From positions 1 to 42,538 of the forward strand of contig JAGFXO010000006.1 of assembly GCA_017861285.1 (NCBI GenBank): a stretch of DNA of 42,538 nucleotides, in the 5' to 3' direction. A model generated the notes under the pieces. The model searched no databases. It saw nothing but the letters and a program-made list of their open reading frames with translations, and was not told where the DNA came from. The translations under genes and the position numbers were made by a program. The DNA comes from Geobacteraceae bacterium. GTDB taxonomy: Bacteria > Desulfobacterota > Desulfuromonadia > Geobacterales > Geobacteraceae. Positions within the stretch are counted from its first letter, which is position 1. Each line of letters opens with the position of its first letter. Below, one piece after another: positions 26,289-34,908 of this stretch.

Positions 26289-27380
26289 ATGATTCCAATG
26301 GTAGATCTGAAAACCCAATACCTTTCGATGAAGGAGGAAATTGATAGGGGGATACTTGAAGCCCTCGAGAAATGTCAGTTCATTCTCGGGCCCAATGTTT
26401 CCGCATTCGAAGAGGAGGCCGCCGCGTATCTCGGTGCTAAAAACGCTGTTTCCGTTGCATCTGGTACGGATGCATTGCACCTCGCGCTTGCTGCTTCGGG
26501 GATTGGGAAAGGTGACGAAGTTATTACAACGCCTTTTACCTTTATTGCCACCGCGGAAGCTATCCGCTATGTCGGAGCCAACCCGGTATTTGTCGATATT
26601 GATCCGTATACATTCAATATTGACCCGGCTAAAATCGAGGAGGCAATCACACCCGCGACTAAGGCGGTTATTCCTGTTCATCTCTTCGGACAACCGGCCG
26701 ACATGGATACCATTGAAAAAGTTTGCAAACGTCACGGCTTGCTAATCATCGAAGACTGTGCCCAATCTTTTGGTGCCCTTGCCGGGAAGTGCATGACGGG
26801 AACAATCGGCAGCATGGGGTGCTTCAGTTTTTTCCCCAGCAAGAATCTGGGTTGTTACGGTGATGGCGGGATGATATCCACGAACTGTCCCGAACTTGCC
26901 GCGAGAATACGTGTGCTAAGAAATCACGGCAGCGAAATTAGATATCACCATTCGACGATCGGATATAACAGCAGACTTGACGAGATCCAGGCAGTCATAC
27001 TCCGGGCAAAGTTGAAGCGCATAACATCTTTCAACGAAGGCCGCAGAAGGGTTGCGGGGTTATACACATCATTGCTTGAAAATACAGGTATTGCATGCCC
27101 GTATGAAGACGGCAAGGGCACCCATGTTTATCATCAATATACGGTCCTGACCGACAAACGCGACAAAATCATGCAGGTGCTTTCTTCAGCCGGGATCGCT
27201 TCGGCTATTTATTACCCGATACCGCTGCACCGGCAGGAAGTTTTTGCCGAGGAATACAAAAGCGTAACGCTGCCGGTAAGTGAAAGAGTGTCTTCACGCT
27301 GCATGTCTCTTCCGGTTTTTCCCGAGATGACCGAGGAGCAGGTACGGGAAGTCGTGGGAGTAATAAAAGAAGCACTTTAG
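26289..27380 (+). CDS. gnnB: DegT/DnrJ/EryC1 aminotransferase, probable GnnB-like
   Basis: A 363-residue PLP-dependent sugar aminotransferase. S-G-T-D-A-L-H-L-A-L (58-67) and E-D-C-A-Q-S-F-G hold the cofactor phosphate and ring (Asp156), and Lys185 in F-F-P-S-K-N-L-G forms the Schiff base. P-L-H-x-Q near the end is typical. In the proposed pathway it uses glutamate to turn UDP-3-keto-GlcNAc into UDP-GlcNAc3N. ATG 26289 starts the family-like M-I-P-M-V-D-L-K-x-Q with AAAGGA upstream. It directly follows the dehydrogenase and precedes lpxB, which favours a lipid A role. WbpE-type function in surface sugar synthesis is the alternative. Confidence 0.72.
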   Translation: MIPMVDLKTQYLSMKEEIDRGILEALEKCQFILGPNVSAFEEEAAAYLGAKNAVSVASGTDALHLALAASGIGKGDEVITTPFTFIATAEAIRYVGANPVFVDIDPYTFNIDPAKIEEAITPATKAVIPVHLFGQPADMDTIEKVCKRHGLLIIEDCAQSFGALAGKCMTGTIGSMGCFSFFPSKNLGCYGDGGMISTNCPELAARIRVLRNHGSEIRYHHSTIGYNSRLDEIQAVILRAKLKRITSFNEGRRRVAGLYTSLLENTGIACPYEDGKGTHVYHQYTVLTDKRDKIMQVLSSAGIASAIYYPIPLHRQEVFAEEYKSVTLPVSERVSSRCMSLPVFPEMTEEQVREVVGVIKEAL

Positions 27381-27459
27381 GTTATTTTACCAATATGGCT
27401 TTGAAATGGGGAGGCGCTCGTAACGGGCGTCTCTGCCGTTTTAGAGACAGGGGTTGATT

Positions 27460-28593
27460 TTGGCCAAACGAATCATGATTATTGCCGGTGAAGCTTCCGG
27501 GGACCTCCATGGAGCCAGTCTCGTGAGGGAGGCGTTAAAGATGGATCCATCCCTTGCTTTTTTTGGGATAGGCGGCTCCAGGATGAGAGAAGCCGGTGTC
27601 GATATCCTGGTTGATGCCGCAGAAATCGCCGTGGTCGGACTGGTCGAGGTGATCTCCCATTTTTCCGTTATTTCGGATGCTTTTTGCCGGATGAAAAAAA
27701 TTTTGAAGTCTGAACCTCCCGACCTGTTGATTCTTATCGATTACCCCGATTTCAACCTCCTTCTCGCGAAGGTTGCCAAGTCAGCAAATGTAAAGATATT
27801 GTATTATATCAGTCCCCAGGTATGGGCATGGAGGGTTGGCCGTGTAAAAAAAATCGGCAGGGTCGTTGATCACATGGCTGTCGTTTTTCCCTTCGAGGTG
27901 CCCTTTTATGAAAAAGAGGGGGTTCCTGTCAGTTTTGTCGGTCACCCGCTTGTCGACTCGGTTTGTCCAACAATGACGCGTACCGAAGCACAGAGGAAAT
28001 TTGCCCTGGACCCGGAGAGGAAAACAGTTGGACTTTTCCCTGGAAGCCGCAAGCAGGAAATCCGAAACCTTTTTCCGGTCATTCTCGAATCGGCGGAGTT
28101 GCTCAGGAAGCAATTTCCGGATGTTCAGTTCATTCTACCGCTCGCAGCGAGCCTTCGCCGAATTGATATCGACGCAATGCTGAGTGCCTCGGGACTGGAC
28201 ATTATTGTGGTAGAGGGTATGGGATATGACGTCATGCAGGTTTGTGACGCAATCGTTACCGTATCGGGCACGGTTACCCTGGAAATTGCCATGATTGGGG
28301 TGCCCATGGTAATAATCTACAAAGTATCTCCGATAAGCTATATGATTGGAAAACGGCTGATAAGGGTTGACCATATCGGGATCTGCAACATCGTTGCAGG
28401 CGAGCGGATCGTACGGGAGTTGATCCAGCACGATGCCATTCCTGAAAAGATCGTGGAAGAACTTGCAAGAATACTTACCGATGGGGAGTATGCAGACAGC
28501 ATCAAGGATAAACTGGGACGGGTCAGACTCAAACTCGGCAAAGGGGGAAGTTCTGCCGCCGTCGCCGAAATTGCATTTACAATGCTTCAATAA
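27460..28593 (+). CDS. lpxB: Lipid-A-disaccharide synthase
   Basis: A 377-residue GT19 enzyme that condenses UDP-2,3-diacylglucosamine with lipid X. It shows I-M-I-I-A-G-E-A-S-G-D-L-H-G at the start, Y-I-S-P-Q-V-W-A-W-R, P-F-E, V-G-H-P-L-V-D, P-G-S-R-x-x-E-I and the C-terminal G-T-V-T-L-E-I. The start is set to TTG 27460: AGGGG at 27449-27453 gives a six-base spacing, while the other in-frame TTG (27454) abuts the ribosome-binding site and cannot be used. A small hairpin (27429-27448) lies just upstream of the ribosome-binding site. Confidence 0.95.
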   Translation: MAKRIMIIAGEASGDLHGASLVREALKMDPSLAFFGIGGSRMREAGVDILVDAAEIAVVGLVEVISHFSVISDAFCRMKKILKSEPPDLLILIDYPDFNLLLAKVAKSANVKILYYISPQVWAWRVGRVKKIGRVVDHMAVVFPFEVPFYEKEGVPVSFVGHPLVDSVCPTMTRTEAQRKFALDPERKTVGLFPGSRKQEIRNLFPVILESAELLRKQFPDVQFILPLAASLRRIDIDAMLSASGLDIIVVEGMGYDVMQVCDAIVTVSGTVTLEIAMIGVPMVIIYKVSPISYMIGKRLIRVDHIGICNIVAGERIVRELIQHDAIPEKIVEELARILTDGEYADSIKDKLGRVRLKLGKGGSSAAVAEIAFTMLQ

Positions 28594-28601
28594 GGGACTA
28601 T

Positions 28602-30317
28602 ATGAATTTGTTTGCGAGGGTTTTACGGTACAGTAAGCCCTACTGGTGGAGAATTACAGTCGCCATAATAGCTACTGTGGGTGTGGCTGGCATGGACGGG
28701 GCTATCGCTTACTTGGTCAAACCGGTTTTGGAAAGGATTTTTTCCGAAAAGGATATGGGGATATTCCTTATCCTTCCGCTGGGCGTGATTGCGGTATTTG
28801 CGTTCCGCAGTGTTTGCCGTTTTGTATATGAATATTTCATTCAAACCGCGGGGCAACTGGCGATACAGGATATAAGGCAGGATCTCTACCGCAAGCACAT
28901 GAGCCTGTCCATGCGTTTTTTCAACAACAACCCGACAGGAAACCTCATGTCGCGAATTTTGAACGATGTCAGCGTCATGCAGGAAGGTGTTGCAAACATC
29001 GTAACCGGCTTGCTTCGGGAGGGCTTTACCGCCTTTGGGCTCCTGGGAGTTATTTTCTACCGTAACTGGCAGCTTGCAATTATCTCCTTCATCGCCATAC
29101 CCGTGACCGTATACCCGGCACAGAAAATAGGCAAGCGTATCAAGAAACTTTCTTCCCAAAGCCTCGGCAAGATGGGGATCATATCCCATATCCTTCAGGA
29201 AACGTTTTCCGGCATAAAGGTTATCAAGGCCTTTGGTCTGGAAGAAAGGGAAGTCGGCAAGTTTGCCAAATTCAACAATGAGTTTTATCACATCATCAGG
29301 AAAACGATCAAATATGCCGCAATGTCGACTCCCGTTATGGAGTTGATAACTTCTTTCGGAATCGCTGCGGTAATTTGGTATGGCGGCAGTCTGGTCATTC
29401 AGGGTAAAATGACAGGTGCGGAATTCTTTTCATTCATGGCTGCAATGGTAATGCTGTATAGCCCTGTGAAAAAACTGCTTGGAACCTATAATGTCATACA
29501 GCGTTCCGTCGGCGCTGCCGAAAGGGTCTTTGCCATCCTTGACGAGAAACCAGAAATCCAGGATGGGCCGCTTTCAAGGGATTTTCTTCGTGCTGCAGGG
29601 GATGTAGAATTCAGAAATGTATCTTTTTGTTATAACGAGGAATATGTAGTAAAGAATGTCAATCTGTCAGCCCGTCCTGGGGAAGTGATTGCCCTCGTCG
29701 GACCTTCGGGCGGGGGGAAGACAACCCTGGTTTCGCTCGTTCCCCGTTTTTATGAGGTGTCTTCAGGGGCTATATACGTCGACGGTCTGGATATCAGGGA
29801 ACTGAAACTTCGGGACTTGATGCAGCAAATTGCGCTGGTCGACCAGGAAACGATCCTCTTTAACGATACGATCGAGAATAATATAAAATATGGAAAGCCG
29901 GATGCAACTCGTGAAGAAGTAGAGGCAGCGGCAAAGGCGGCATTTGCACACGAATTCATCACTGAATTGCCCGAAGGCTACGAAACCAATATCGGTGACC
30001 GGGGTGTCAGGGTTTCCGGTGGCCAGCGGCAGCGAATATGCATCGCCCGAGCCATTCTCAAGAATGCACCGATCCTCATTCTGGATGAAGCGACCAGCGC
30101 TCTCGATACGGAAAGTGAACAAATGGTTCAGAAGGCACTTAATAACCTTATGTCGAACCGCACAACTTTTGTTATTGCCCATCGCCTTTCGACCATTCTC
30201 CATGCGGACAAGATCGCGGTCATAGACAAAGGAGAAATCGTCGAGTCCGGCACTCACCACGAACTGCTGGAAAATGGCGGCCTTTACAGAAAGCTATACG
30301 AAATGCAGTTTGCGTGA
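28602..30317 (+). CDS. msbA: Lipid A export ABC transporter MsbA (fused permease-ATPase)
   Basis: A 571-residue half-transporter with six helices (about 15-310, with the F-F-N-N-N-P-T-G motif) and a nucleotide-binding domain with Walker A G-P-S-G-G-G-K-T-T (from about 367), signature V-S-G-G-Q-R-Q-R, and Walker B I-L-I-L-D-E-A-T-S-A-L-D. It flips lipid A-core across the inner membrane. It begins 8 bases after lpxB and precedes waaA and lpxK, as in many Gram-negatives. AAGGGA serves as ribosome-binding site. Confidence 0.92.
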   Translation: MNLFARVLRYSKPYWWRITVAIIATVGVAGMDGAIAYLVKPVLERIFSEKDMGIFLILPLGVIAVFAFRSVCRFVYEYFIQTAGQLAIQDIRQDLYRKHMSLSMRFFNNNPTGNLMSRILNDVSVMQEGVANIVTGLLREGFTAFGLLGVIFYRNWQLAIISFIAIPVTVYPAQKIGKRIKKLSSQSLGKMGIISHILQETFSGIKVIKAFGLEEREVGKFAKFNNEFYHIIRKTIKYAAMSTPVMELITSFGIAAVIWYGGSLVIQGKMTGAEFFSFMAAMVMLYSPVKKLLGTYNVIQRSVGAAERVFAILDEKPEIQDGPLSRDFLRAAGDVEFRNVSFCYNEEYVVKNVNLSARPGEVIALVGPSGGGKTTLVSLVPRFYEVSSGAIYVDGLDIRELKLRDLMQQIALVDQETILFNDTIENNIKYGKPDATREEVEAAAKAAFAHEFITELPEGYETNIGDRGVRVSGGQRQRICIARAILKNAPILILDEATSALDTESEQMVQKALNNLMSNRTTFVIAHRLSTILHADKIAVIDKGEIVESGTHHELLENGGLYRKLYEMQFA

Positions 30318-30347
30318 ATACTGACGAAATAATATTGAGCGAATTGA

Positions 30348-30373
30348 TTTTAGTAGGGATATCCCTGCTAAAA
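30348..30373. repeat. Near-perfect 13+13 inverted repeat upstream of waaA
   Basis: TTTTAGTAGGGAT (30348-30360) is followed immediately by ATCCCTGCTAAAA (30361-30373), differing from a perfect palindrome at one pair. There is no loop and no T run, so it is more like a protein-binding operator or a transposition remnant than a terminator. It lies in the 142-base gap between msbA and waaA. Confidence 0.5.
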
Positions 30374-30459
30374 CGTGTATTGGTGCTTATGCAAGGGATT
30401 ACCCAGCCTCCATCCATAATGAGGACTGATATAGGGGATTGCCCCCCTTTCTACGAAAT

Positions 30460-31746
30460 ATGATTTATTTCCTTTATGATGTAATTTTGTATCTGGCCTC
30501 GCCTTTTTTGATCGGGTACCATGTTTTCCGCTCCCTGACCAGGGGCCGGCCTTCAAGCCTTGCCGGCCGTTCAGGCAGACTCTCGTCTGAAGAACTGATG
30601 AAGATCGAAGGTCATGAAACAATCTGGGTTCACTCGGTTTCGGTCGGTGAAACCATCGCTGTGAAATCACTCCTGGAGTCAATCAAAAAGCGCTTTCCGC
30701 AAAAAAAAATTGTCCTCTCCAATGGTACCGAAACAGGGAGAAGTATTTCTCTGAAACTGCAGGAAGCCGACCTCTGTATTTATTTCCCCTTCGACTTCGG
30801 CTTTGCCGTGCGCAGGGCAATGAATTCAATTCGCCCGTCACTGATAATTATCGTTGAAACGGAGATATGGCCGAACTTCCTGAGGAGGGCTCGGTTACAG
30901 GGGGTCCCCGTCGTTCTGGTTAACGGGCGAATATCAGATCGGTCCTTCAATAGATACCATGTGCTCAGACGGATATTCCGCATGGTGCTGAAGGATTTTT
31001 CCGCTCTCTGCATGCAGACTGTTGAGGATGCGCGTCGTATCGCTGCCATCGGCGCCGAGCCCTCGAAGGTTCATGTTGCCGGCAATCTCAAATATGACGT
31101 TCCGGTGAAACGGATATCCGATGAAGGCTTTGCCAACCTGAGGGATTCCTATCGCATCCCGCTGTCTGTTTCGGTTTTTACGGCCGGAAGCACCCACCAG
31201 GGAGAAGAAGAACAGGTAATCAGGGCATATCTGAAGCTCAGTCCCGAATCACGGAACCTTTTTCTGGTGTTGGTGCCGCGCCATCCTGAAAGGGTTGCAA
31301 AGGTATGCGAGATCCTTAAGGGGGAGGGGCTATCGTATACCCTTCGTTCCAGACTTGACGGGAGGAATTCCCCATTCAGGTCCGGAGAGGTTCTCGTTGT
31401 GGACACCATTGGAGAGTTGACGAAACTTTATTCGATTTCAGATCTCGTTTTTGTCGGGGGAAGTCTGGTTCCTGTCGGCGGGCATAACGTACTCGAACCG
31501 GTTTCATTTCATGTGCCGGTACTTTTTGGCCCCTATATGCACAATTTCAAGGAGATAGCGTCGCTTGTCCTGAGATTTAAATGCGGGGCTCAGGTGACGG
31601 ATGAAACTGAACTGACTCATGCCATGCGTGGTTTGCTGGGAGATGAAGGGAAAAGGCGGGATATGGGCCGGAACGGCGCTTCCTTGATTGAAGAAAACAG
31701 CGGTTCAATAGAACGTCACCTTGCGGTAATTGCTTCATTCCTGTGA
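30460..31746 (+). CDS. waaA: 3-deoxy-D-manno-octulosonic acid (Kdo) transferase
   Basis: A 428-residue GT30 enzyme adding Kdo to lipid IVA. It begins with a membrane anchor (M-I-Y-F-L-Y-D-V-I-L-Y), then E-T-I-W-V-H-S-V-S-V-G-E, V-E-T-E-I-W-P-N-F, G-N-L-K-Y-D, A-G-S-T-H-x-G-E-E, P-R-H-P-E-R and G-G-S-L-V-P-V-G-G-H-N-V-L-E-P near the end. ATG 30460 is chosen because it matches the family start; it lacks a Shine-Dalgarno. A TTG at 30439 in frame has AGGGG too close. The number of Kdo units added cannot be told. Confidence 0.95.
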   Translation: MIYFLYDVILYLASPFLIGYHVFRSLTRGRPSSLAGRSGRLSSEELMKIEGHETIWVHSVSVGETIAVKSLLESIKKRFPQKKIVLSNGTETGRSISLKLQEADLCIYFPFDFGFAVRRAMNSIRPSLIIIVETEIWPNFLRRARLQGVPVVLVNGRISDRSFNRYHVLRRIFRMVLKDFSALCMQTVEDARRIAAIGAEPSKVHVAGNLKYDVPVKRISDEGFANLRDSYRIPLSVSVFTAGSTHQGEEEQVIRAYLKLSPESRNLFLVLVPRHPERVAKVCEILKGEGLSYTLRSRLDGRNSPFRSGEVLVVDTIGELTKLYSISDLVFVGGSLVPVGGHNVLEPVSFHVPVLFGPYMHNFKEIASLVLRFKCGAQVTDETELTHAMRGLLGDEGKRRDMGRNGASLIEENSGSIERHLAVIASFL

Positions 31747-31860
31747 TTTCTTTAGTTAAGGCACTTGAGAGTGAGTGTCCTTGGGAACTACATCGACGTC
31801 AGGGTGGGGACATCCTTTGTGGGTATCCCTGTTCTGCGATTTATGCTTAAGGCCGGCAGA

Positions 31861-32928
31861 ATGTCTCTGGACCACTATTTCAGAAACCTCGTCGAAGGGA
31901 AACGGAAGGGATTGGATGCCTCAATTCTGCTTTTCCTTCTGAAGGTGTTGTCCGTACCGTACGCTATCATCATGCGCCTTCGGGCACTGGCGTATGAAAA
32001 GGGATTTTTCCGCTCACGGGCCTTGCCGAAACCGGTTGTCTCCGTCGGGAATATTACTGTTGGCGGGACAGGCAAAACCCCGGTGGTTTCCCTCATAGCA
32101 CGGTATTATATTGATCGGGGTAAGCGGGTTGCGGTGCTTTCCCGTGGCTACAGGGGTCAATCCAGGGGGAAAATTTCAATAGTTTCGGACGGCAGGAATG
32201 TTCTGATGACACCCGCTGAAGCAGGTGACGAACCTTGTATGCTGGCTGAAAAAATTCCTGGTCTCATTGTTGCTGTCGGCACTGACCGTTATCAGGCAGG
32301 TCTTCATCTCCTCGGACACCTGAACCCCGACATTTTCATTCTGGATGACGGTTTTCAGCACCAGCGTCTCCATCGCGATCTGAATATACTCCTCCTAGAT
32401 AATAACCGTCCCTTTGGCAACGGTAATGTTTTCCCCGCGGGGTTGCTGCGCGAACCGAAAGACGCTGCCGGGAGAGCCGATCTTATCGTTTATACCCGTT
32501 GCGCCGGAAATAAGCCCGTGGGAAATGCGGAGGGGATTCCGTTCTGCGTCTCCAGCCATGTGCTTGCCGGTTTTGTTACCCTTCCCGGTGGAGTTATGGA
32601 GCCGCTCTCAAGCCTATCCCATTTGCGCGGGGTTGCCTTTGCCGGCATTGCGGAGCCGTCCCCCTTTTTCTCCATGCTTGAGGAGGAAGGGTTGATCATA
32701 GCCAAAAAAATAAGTTTTCCTGACCATTGCAAGTACGGAGAAGATGAAGTGTCGGAGATTGTTTCAACAAGGGAAGCGGTCGAGGCTGATTATGTCATTA
32801 CCACGGAAAAAGATTCAGTCAAATTGTCTCCTTATCTGTCGCGACTTGGCGGGATTCATGCGGCAGTCCTGGATATACGTATCCCCGATATGGCGATTCT
32901 TACTGATAAGCTTGAAAAACTGCTGTAG
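31861..32928 (+). CDS. lpxK: Tetraacyldisaccharide 4'-kinase
   Basis: A 355-residue P-loop kinase that phosphorylates the 4' position of lipid A. It has an N-terminal membrane-associated helix, V-G-N-I-T-V-G-G-T-G-K-T-P (Walker A), S-R-G-Y-R-G, D-D-G-F-Q-H-Q-R-L-H-R-D (metal and ATP site) and a C-terminal lobe with T-T-E-K-D. ATG 31861 (M-S-L-D-H-Y-F) fits the start of related LpxK proteins. The frame is open back to TTG 31765, which would add 32 residues not typical of the family. It is followed by the ycaR-like gene, as in E. coli. Confidence 0.93.
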   Translation: MSLDHYFRNLVEGKRKGLDASILLFLLKVLSVPYAIIMRLRALAYEKGFFRSRALPKPVVSVGNITVGGTGKTPVVSLIARYYIDRGKRVAVLSRGYRGQSRGKISIVSDGRNVLMTPAEAGDEPCMLAEKIPGLIVAVGTDRYQAGLHLLGHLNPDIFILDDGFQHQRLHRDLNILLLDNNRPFGNGNVFPAGLLREPKDAAGRADLIVYTRCAGNKPVGNAEGIPFCVSSHVLAGFVTLPGGVMEPLSSLSHLRGVAFAGIAEPSPFFSMLEEEGLIIAKKISFPDHCKYGEDEVSEIVSTREAVEADYVITTEKDSVKLSPYLSRLGGIHAAVLDIRIPDMAILTDKLEKLL

Positions 32929-32942
32929 AGATAGAGGGTTAT

Positions 32943-33119
32943 ATGTCATTATCAAAAAAGCTTCTAGATATTCTTGTCTGTCCGAAATGCAAGGGTGATG
33001 TTGTTCTTCTTGACGATAATTCCGGGCTGGTATGTCATTACTGCCGACTCCAGTACCCAATCAGGGATGATATCCCGGTTATGCTTGTGGATGAGGCATT
33101 ACAAATCGGTGAGGAGTGA
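32943..33119 (+). CDS. ycaR: Trm112/YcaR-family small zinc protein (UPF0434)
   Basis: A 58-residue protein with L-L-D-I-L-V-C-P-K-C at the start, a second C-x-x-C (Cys31, Cys34) and Y-P-I-R-D-D-I-P-V-M-L near the end. This is the Trm112-like UPF0434 family; four cysteines (13, 16, 31, 34) should bind one zinc. In E. coli ycaR lies directly after lpxK, as here. GAGGG precedes ATG 32943. Eukaryotic Trm112 activates methyltransferases; the bacterial role is open. Confidence 0.92.
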   Translation: MSLSKKLLDILVCPKCKGDVVLLDDNSGLVCHYCRLQYPIRDDIPVMLVDEALQIGEE

Positions 33120-33122
33120 CGA

Positions 33123-34172
33123 GTGAGAAGTAAGGAGAAAAAGCGTCTATTGGTTCTCCGTTACCGTTTTATTGGAGACACCATACTCACAATCCCTTTT
33201 CTGAGGAATCTGCGGAGGGCGGAGCCGCAGGCTCATATAGCCTGGTTGGTTGCCCCCGGTTCCAGTGACATAGTGAAAGGTATTCCGTATGTTGATGAAC
33301 TGATCTATTGGGACCCAGTAACCATTCATGCCGACAGCAGGGGCACTCACCGGTCACTGGCGGACAAGTGGGCCTTTATAAGGGGGTTGCGGTCCATGCG
33401 TTTCGACAAAGCTTATGTGCTCAAACGTTCTCTGTCGAGCGCGATCATTGCATGGCTGTCCGGGGCTTCAGAGCGCATTGGTTTCGATACGGAATGCAGG
33501 GGATTTTTTCTTACGAAGCGGGTTCCCTACCGGCATGACCAGCATGAAGTGCAAAATTTTCTGGATGTGTTGCGGGCTGACAATATTACCATCCGTGATG
33601 ACTATCTCGAAGCCTGGCTTACAGATAGTGAAAGAGCTTTTGCAGACAATTTCCTGATGCAATCGGGTTTTACAGACAAGCAGAAAATTATCGCTCTTCA
33701 TCCGTTTACAGCAAACCCGCCGCGAGCCTGGCATCTGGATAACTTTATCGAACTGGCCAATCGCCTCCAGGAGAAGTATTGCGCGAGGGTTCTCATTTTT
33801 GGCGGGAAAAGGGATTCATCCCACATTGAATATCTGAAGGGAAAGATAAGCCCCGAGCCTGTAATGGTGGTGGGAACGACAACCCTCCGCGAATCGATGG
33901 CGCTTCTTGAACGATGCAGCCTTCTTGTCTGCAATGACAGCGGGATTATGCATCTGGCAGCCGCAATGCAAATTCCACTTGTGGCACTGTTCGGACCGCA
34001 GTCCCCGGTTAAATTCGGACCCTGGGGAGAAAAATGCCGGGTACTCTATAAAGCCTATCCTTGCAGCCCCTGTAAACAGAAATTCTTCAAGGAATGCAAA
34101 CCAACGGATCGGATGTCGCCGGAATGCGTCCAAGATAGCCGACTGCCTCGAGTCGCTGCAGTGGGCAGATGA
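33123..34172 (+). CDS. Heptosyltransferase-family (GT9) protein, C-terminus disrupted
   Basis: A 349-residue GT9 glycosyltransferase (WaaF/heptosyltransferase II-like) for LPS inner core. It shows L-V-L-R-Y-R-F-I-G-D-T-I-L-T near the start, A-L-H-P-F-T near residue 195, C-N-D-S-G-I-M-H-L-A-A-A (nucleotide-sugar site) and a C-S-P-C...C-K-P cysteine cluster near the end. GTG 33123 lies just after ycaR, with GGAG upstream. The last 14 residues or so (after M-S-P-E-C-V) are out of frame with the following glycosyltransferase and look non-native. A deletion seems to have removed the true end, though the core domain is complete. Confidence 0.8.
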   Translation: MRSKEKKRLLVLRYRFIGDTILTIPFLRNLRRAEPQAHIAWLVAPGSSDIVKGIPYVDELIYWDPVTIHADSRGTHRSLADKWAFIRGLRSMRFDKAYVLKRSLSSAIIAWLSGASERIGFDTECRGFFLTKRVPYRHDQHEVQNFLDVLRADNITIRDDYLEAWLTDSERAFADNFLMQSGFTDKQKIIALHPFTANPPRAWHLDNFIELANRLQEKYCARVLIFGGKRDSSHIEYLKGKISPEPVMVVGTTTLRESMALLERCSLLVCNDSGIMHLAAAMQIPLVALFGPQSPVKFGPWGEKCRVLYKAYPCSPCKQKFFKECKPTDRMSPECVQDSRLPRVAAVGR

Positions 34173-34872
34173 AATTGTAGTCGTCGATGATTTCAGTACC
34201 GATTCGACTCCGGAGATTTGCCGCAAGTATGGGGTGAAATTTCAACAGCATAAATTCGAAGGTTTCCAGGAGCAGAAGGTCTACGCCACGTCGCTTGCCG
34301 AATACGATTGGGTTTTGAAAATAGATGCGGACGAGCGAGTCACTGATGAAATGAGACGCAGCATTGAAAGCCTTACGGAAGACGATTTCAGCAGGTATTC
34401 CTGTTTCGAGTTCAAGAGATTGACCTGTTTCTGGGGGAAATGGATACGGCATGCATCATGGTATCCGGACTACAACCCGAGACTCTTCAACAAGCACCAG
34501 GGCGAATGGGGCGGGATAAATCCCCATGACAAGTTTCTGACACGCGGAGTAACAAAAAAGCTTGCGGGGGACATACTTCACTTTCAAAACTGGGACTTGT
34601 TTACCTATGCAAACCGGACAGCCCTGTACTCAAACATTTCGGCCATGGAATACCACCGGAGGGGAGGAAGGGCACGATGGCATCACATTACAATACGTCC
34701 ATTGTATACCTTTTTGTACCGCTATTTTTTCCGGCTTGGTTTCATTGAAGGATTTCACGGCTTCGTGATATCTTTCATGGGGGCAGTTGGTACGTTCCTC
34801 AAGTACAGCAAGCTCTATGAGCTTCAGAATTGCATGAACAAGAACCCCGATTCCCTGGAGAGAATGAGTTAG
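34132..34872 (+). pseudogene. GT2 glycosyltransferase lacking its start (5'-truncated)
   Basis: About 246 residues in good frame, beginning K-I-A-D-C-L-E-S-L and continuing E-I-V-V-V-D-D-F-S-T-D-S-T and K-I-D-A-D-E-R. This is the WaaE/LgtF-like GT2 type found in LPS core loci. The 10-20 residue start that should read like A-V-I-I-T-x-N-E-E is missing. The frame runs back into the heptosyltransferase gene in another phase and offers no start codon near the junction. It may be inactive, or translated only if ribosomes shift from the preceding gene. The rest of the protein, including a C-terminal hydrophobic F-I-S-F-M-G-like stretch, is intact, so the lesion looks recent or is an assembly error. 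Confidence 0.7.
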
Positions 34873-34908
34873 ACAGTCATCTTGTGGTCCCTACGAAATG
34901 GTTAATGA

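Noticed and set aside
31765-31860. 32-residue N-terminal extension of lpxK
   Set aside because: It does not resemble known LpxK starts, and the M-S-L-D-H-Y-F start fits the family.
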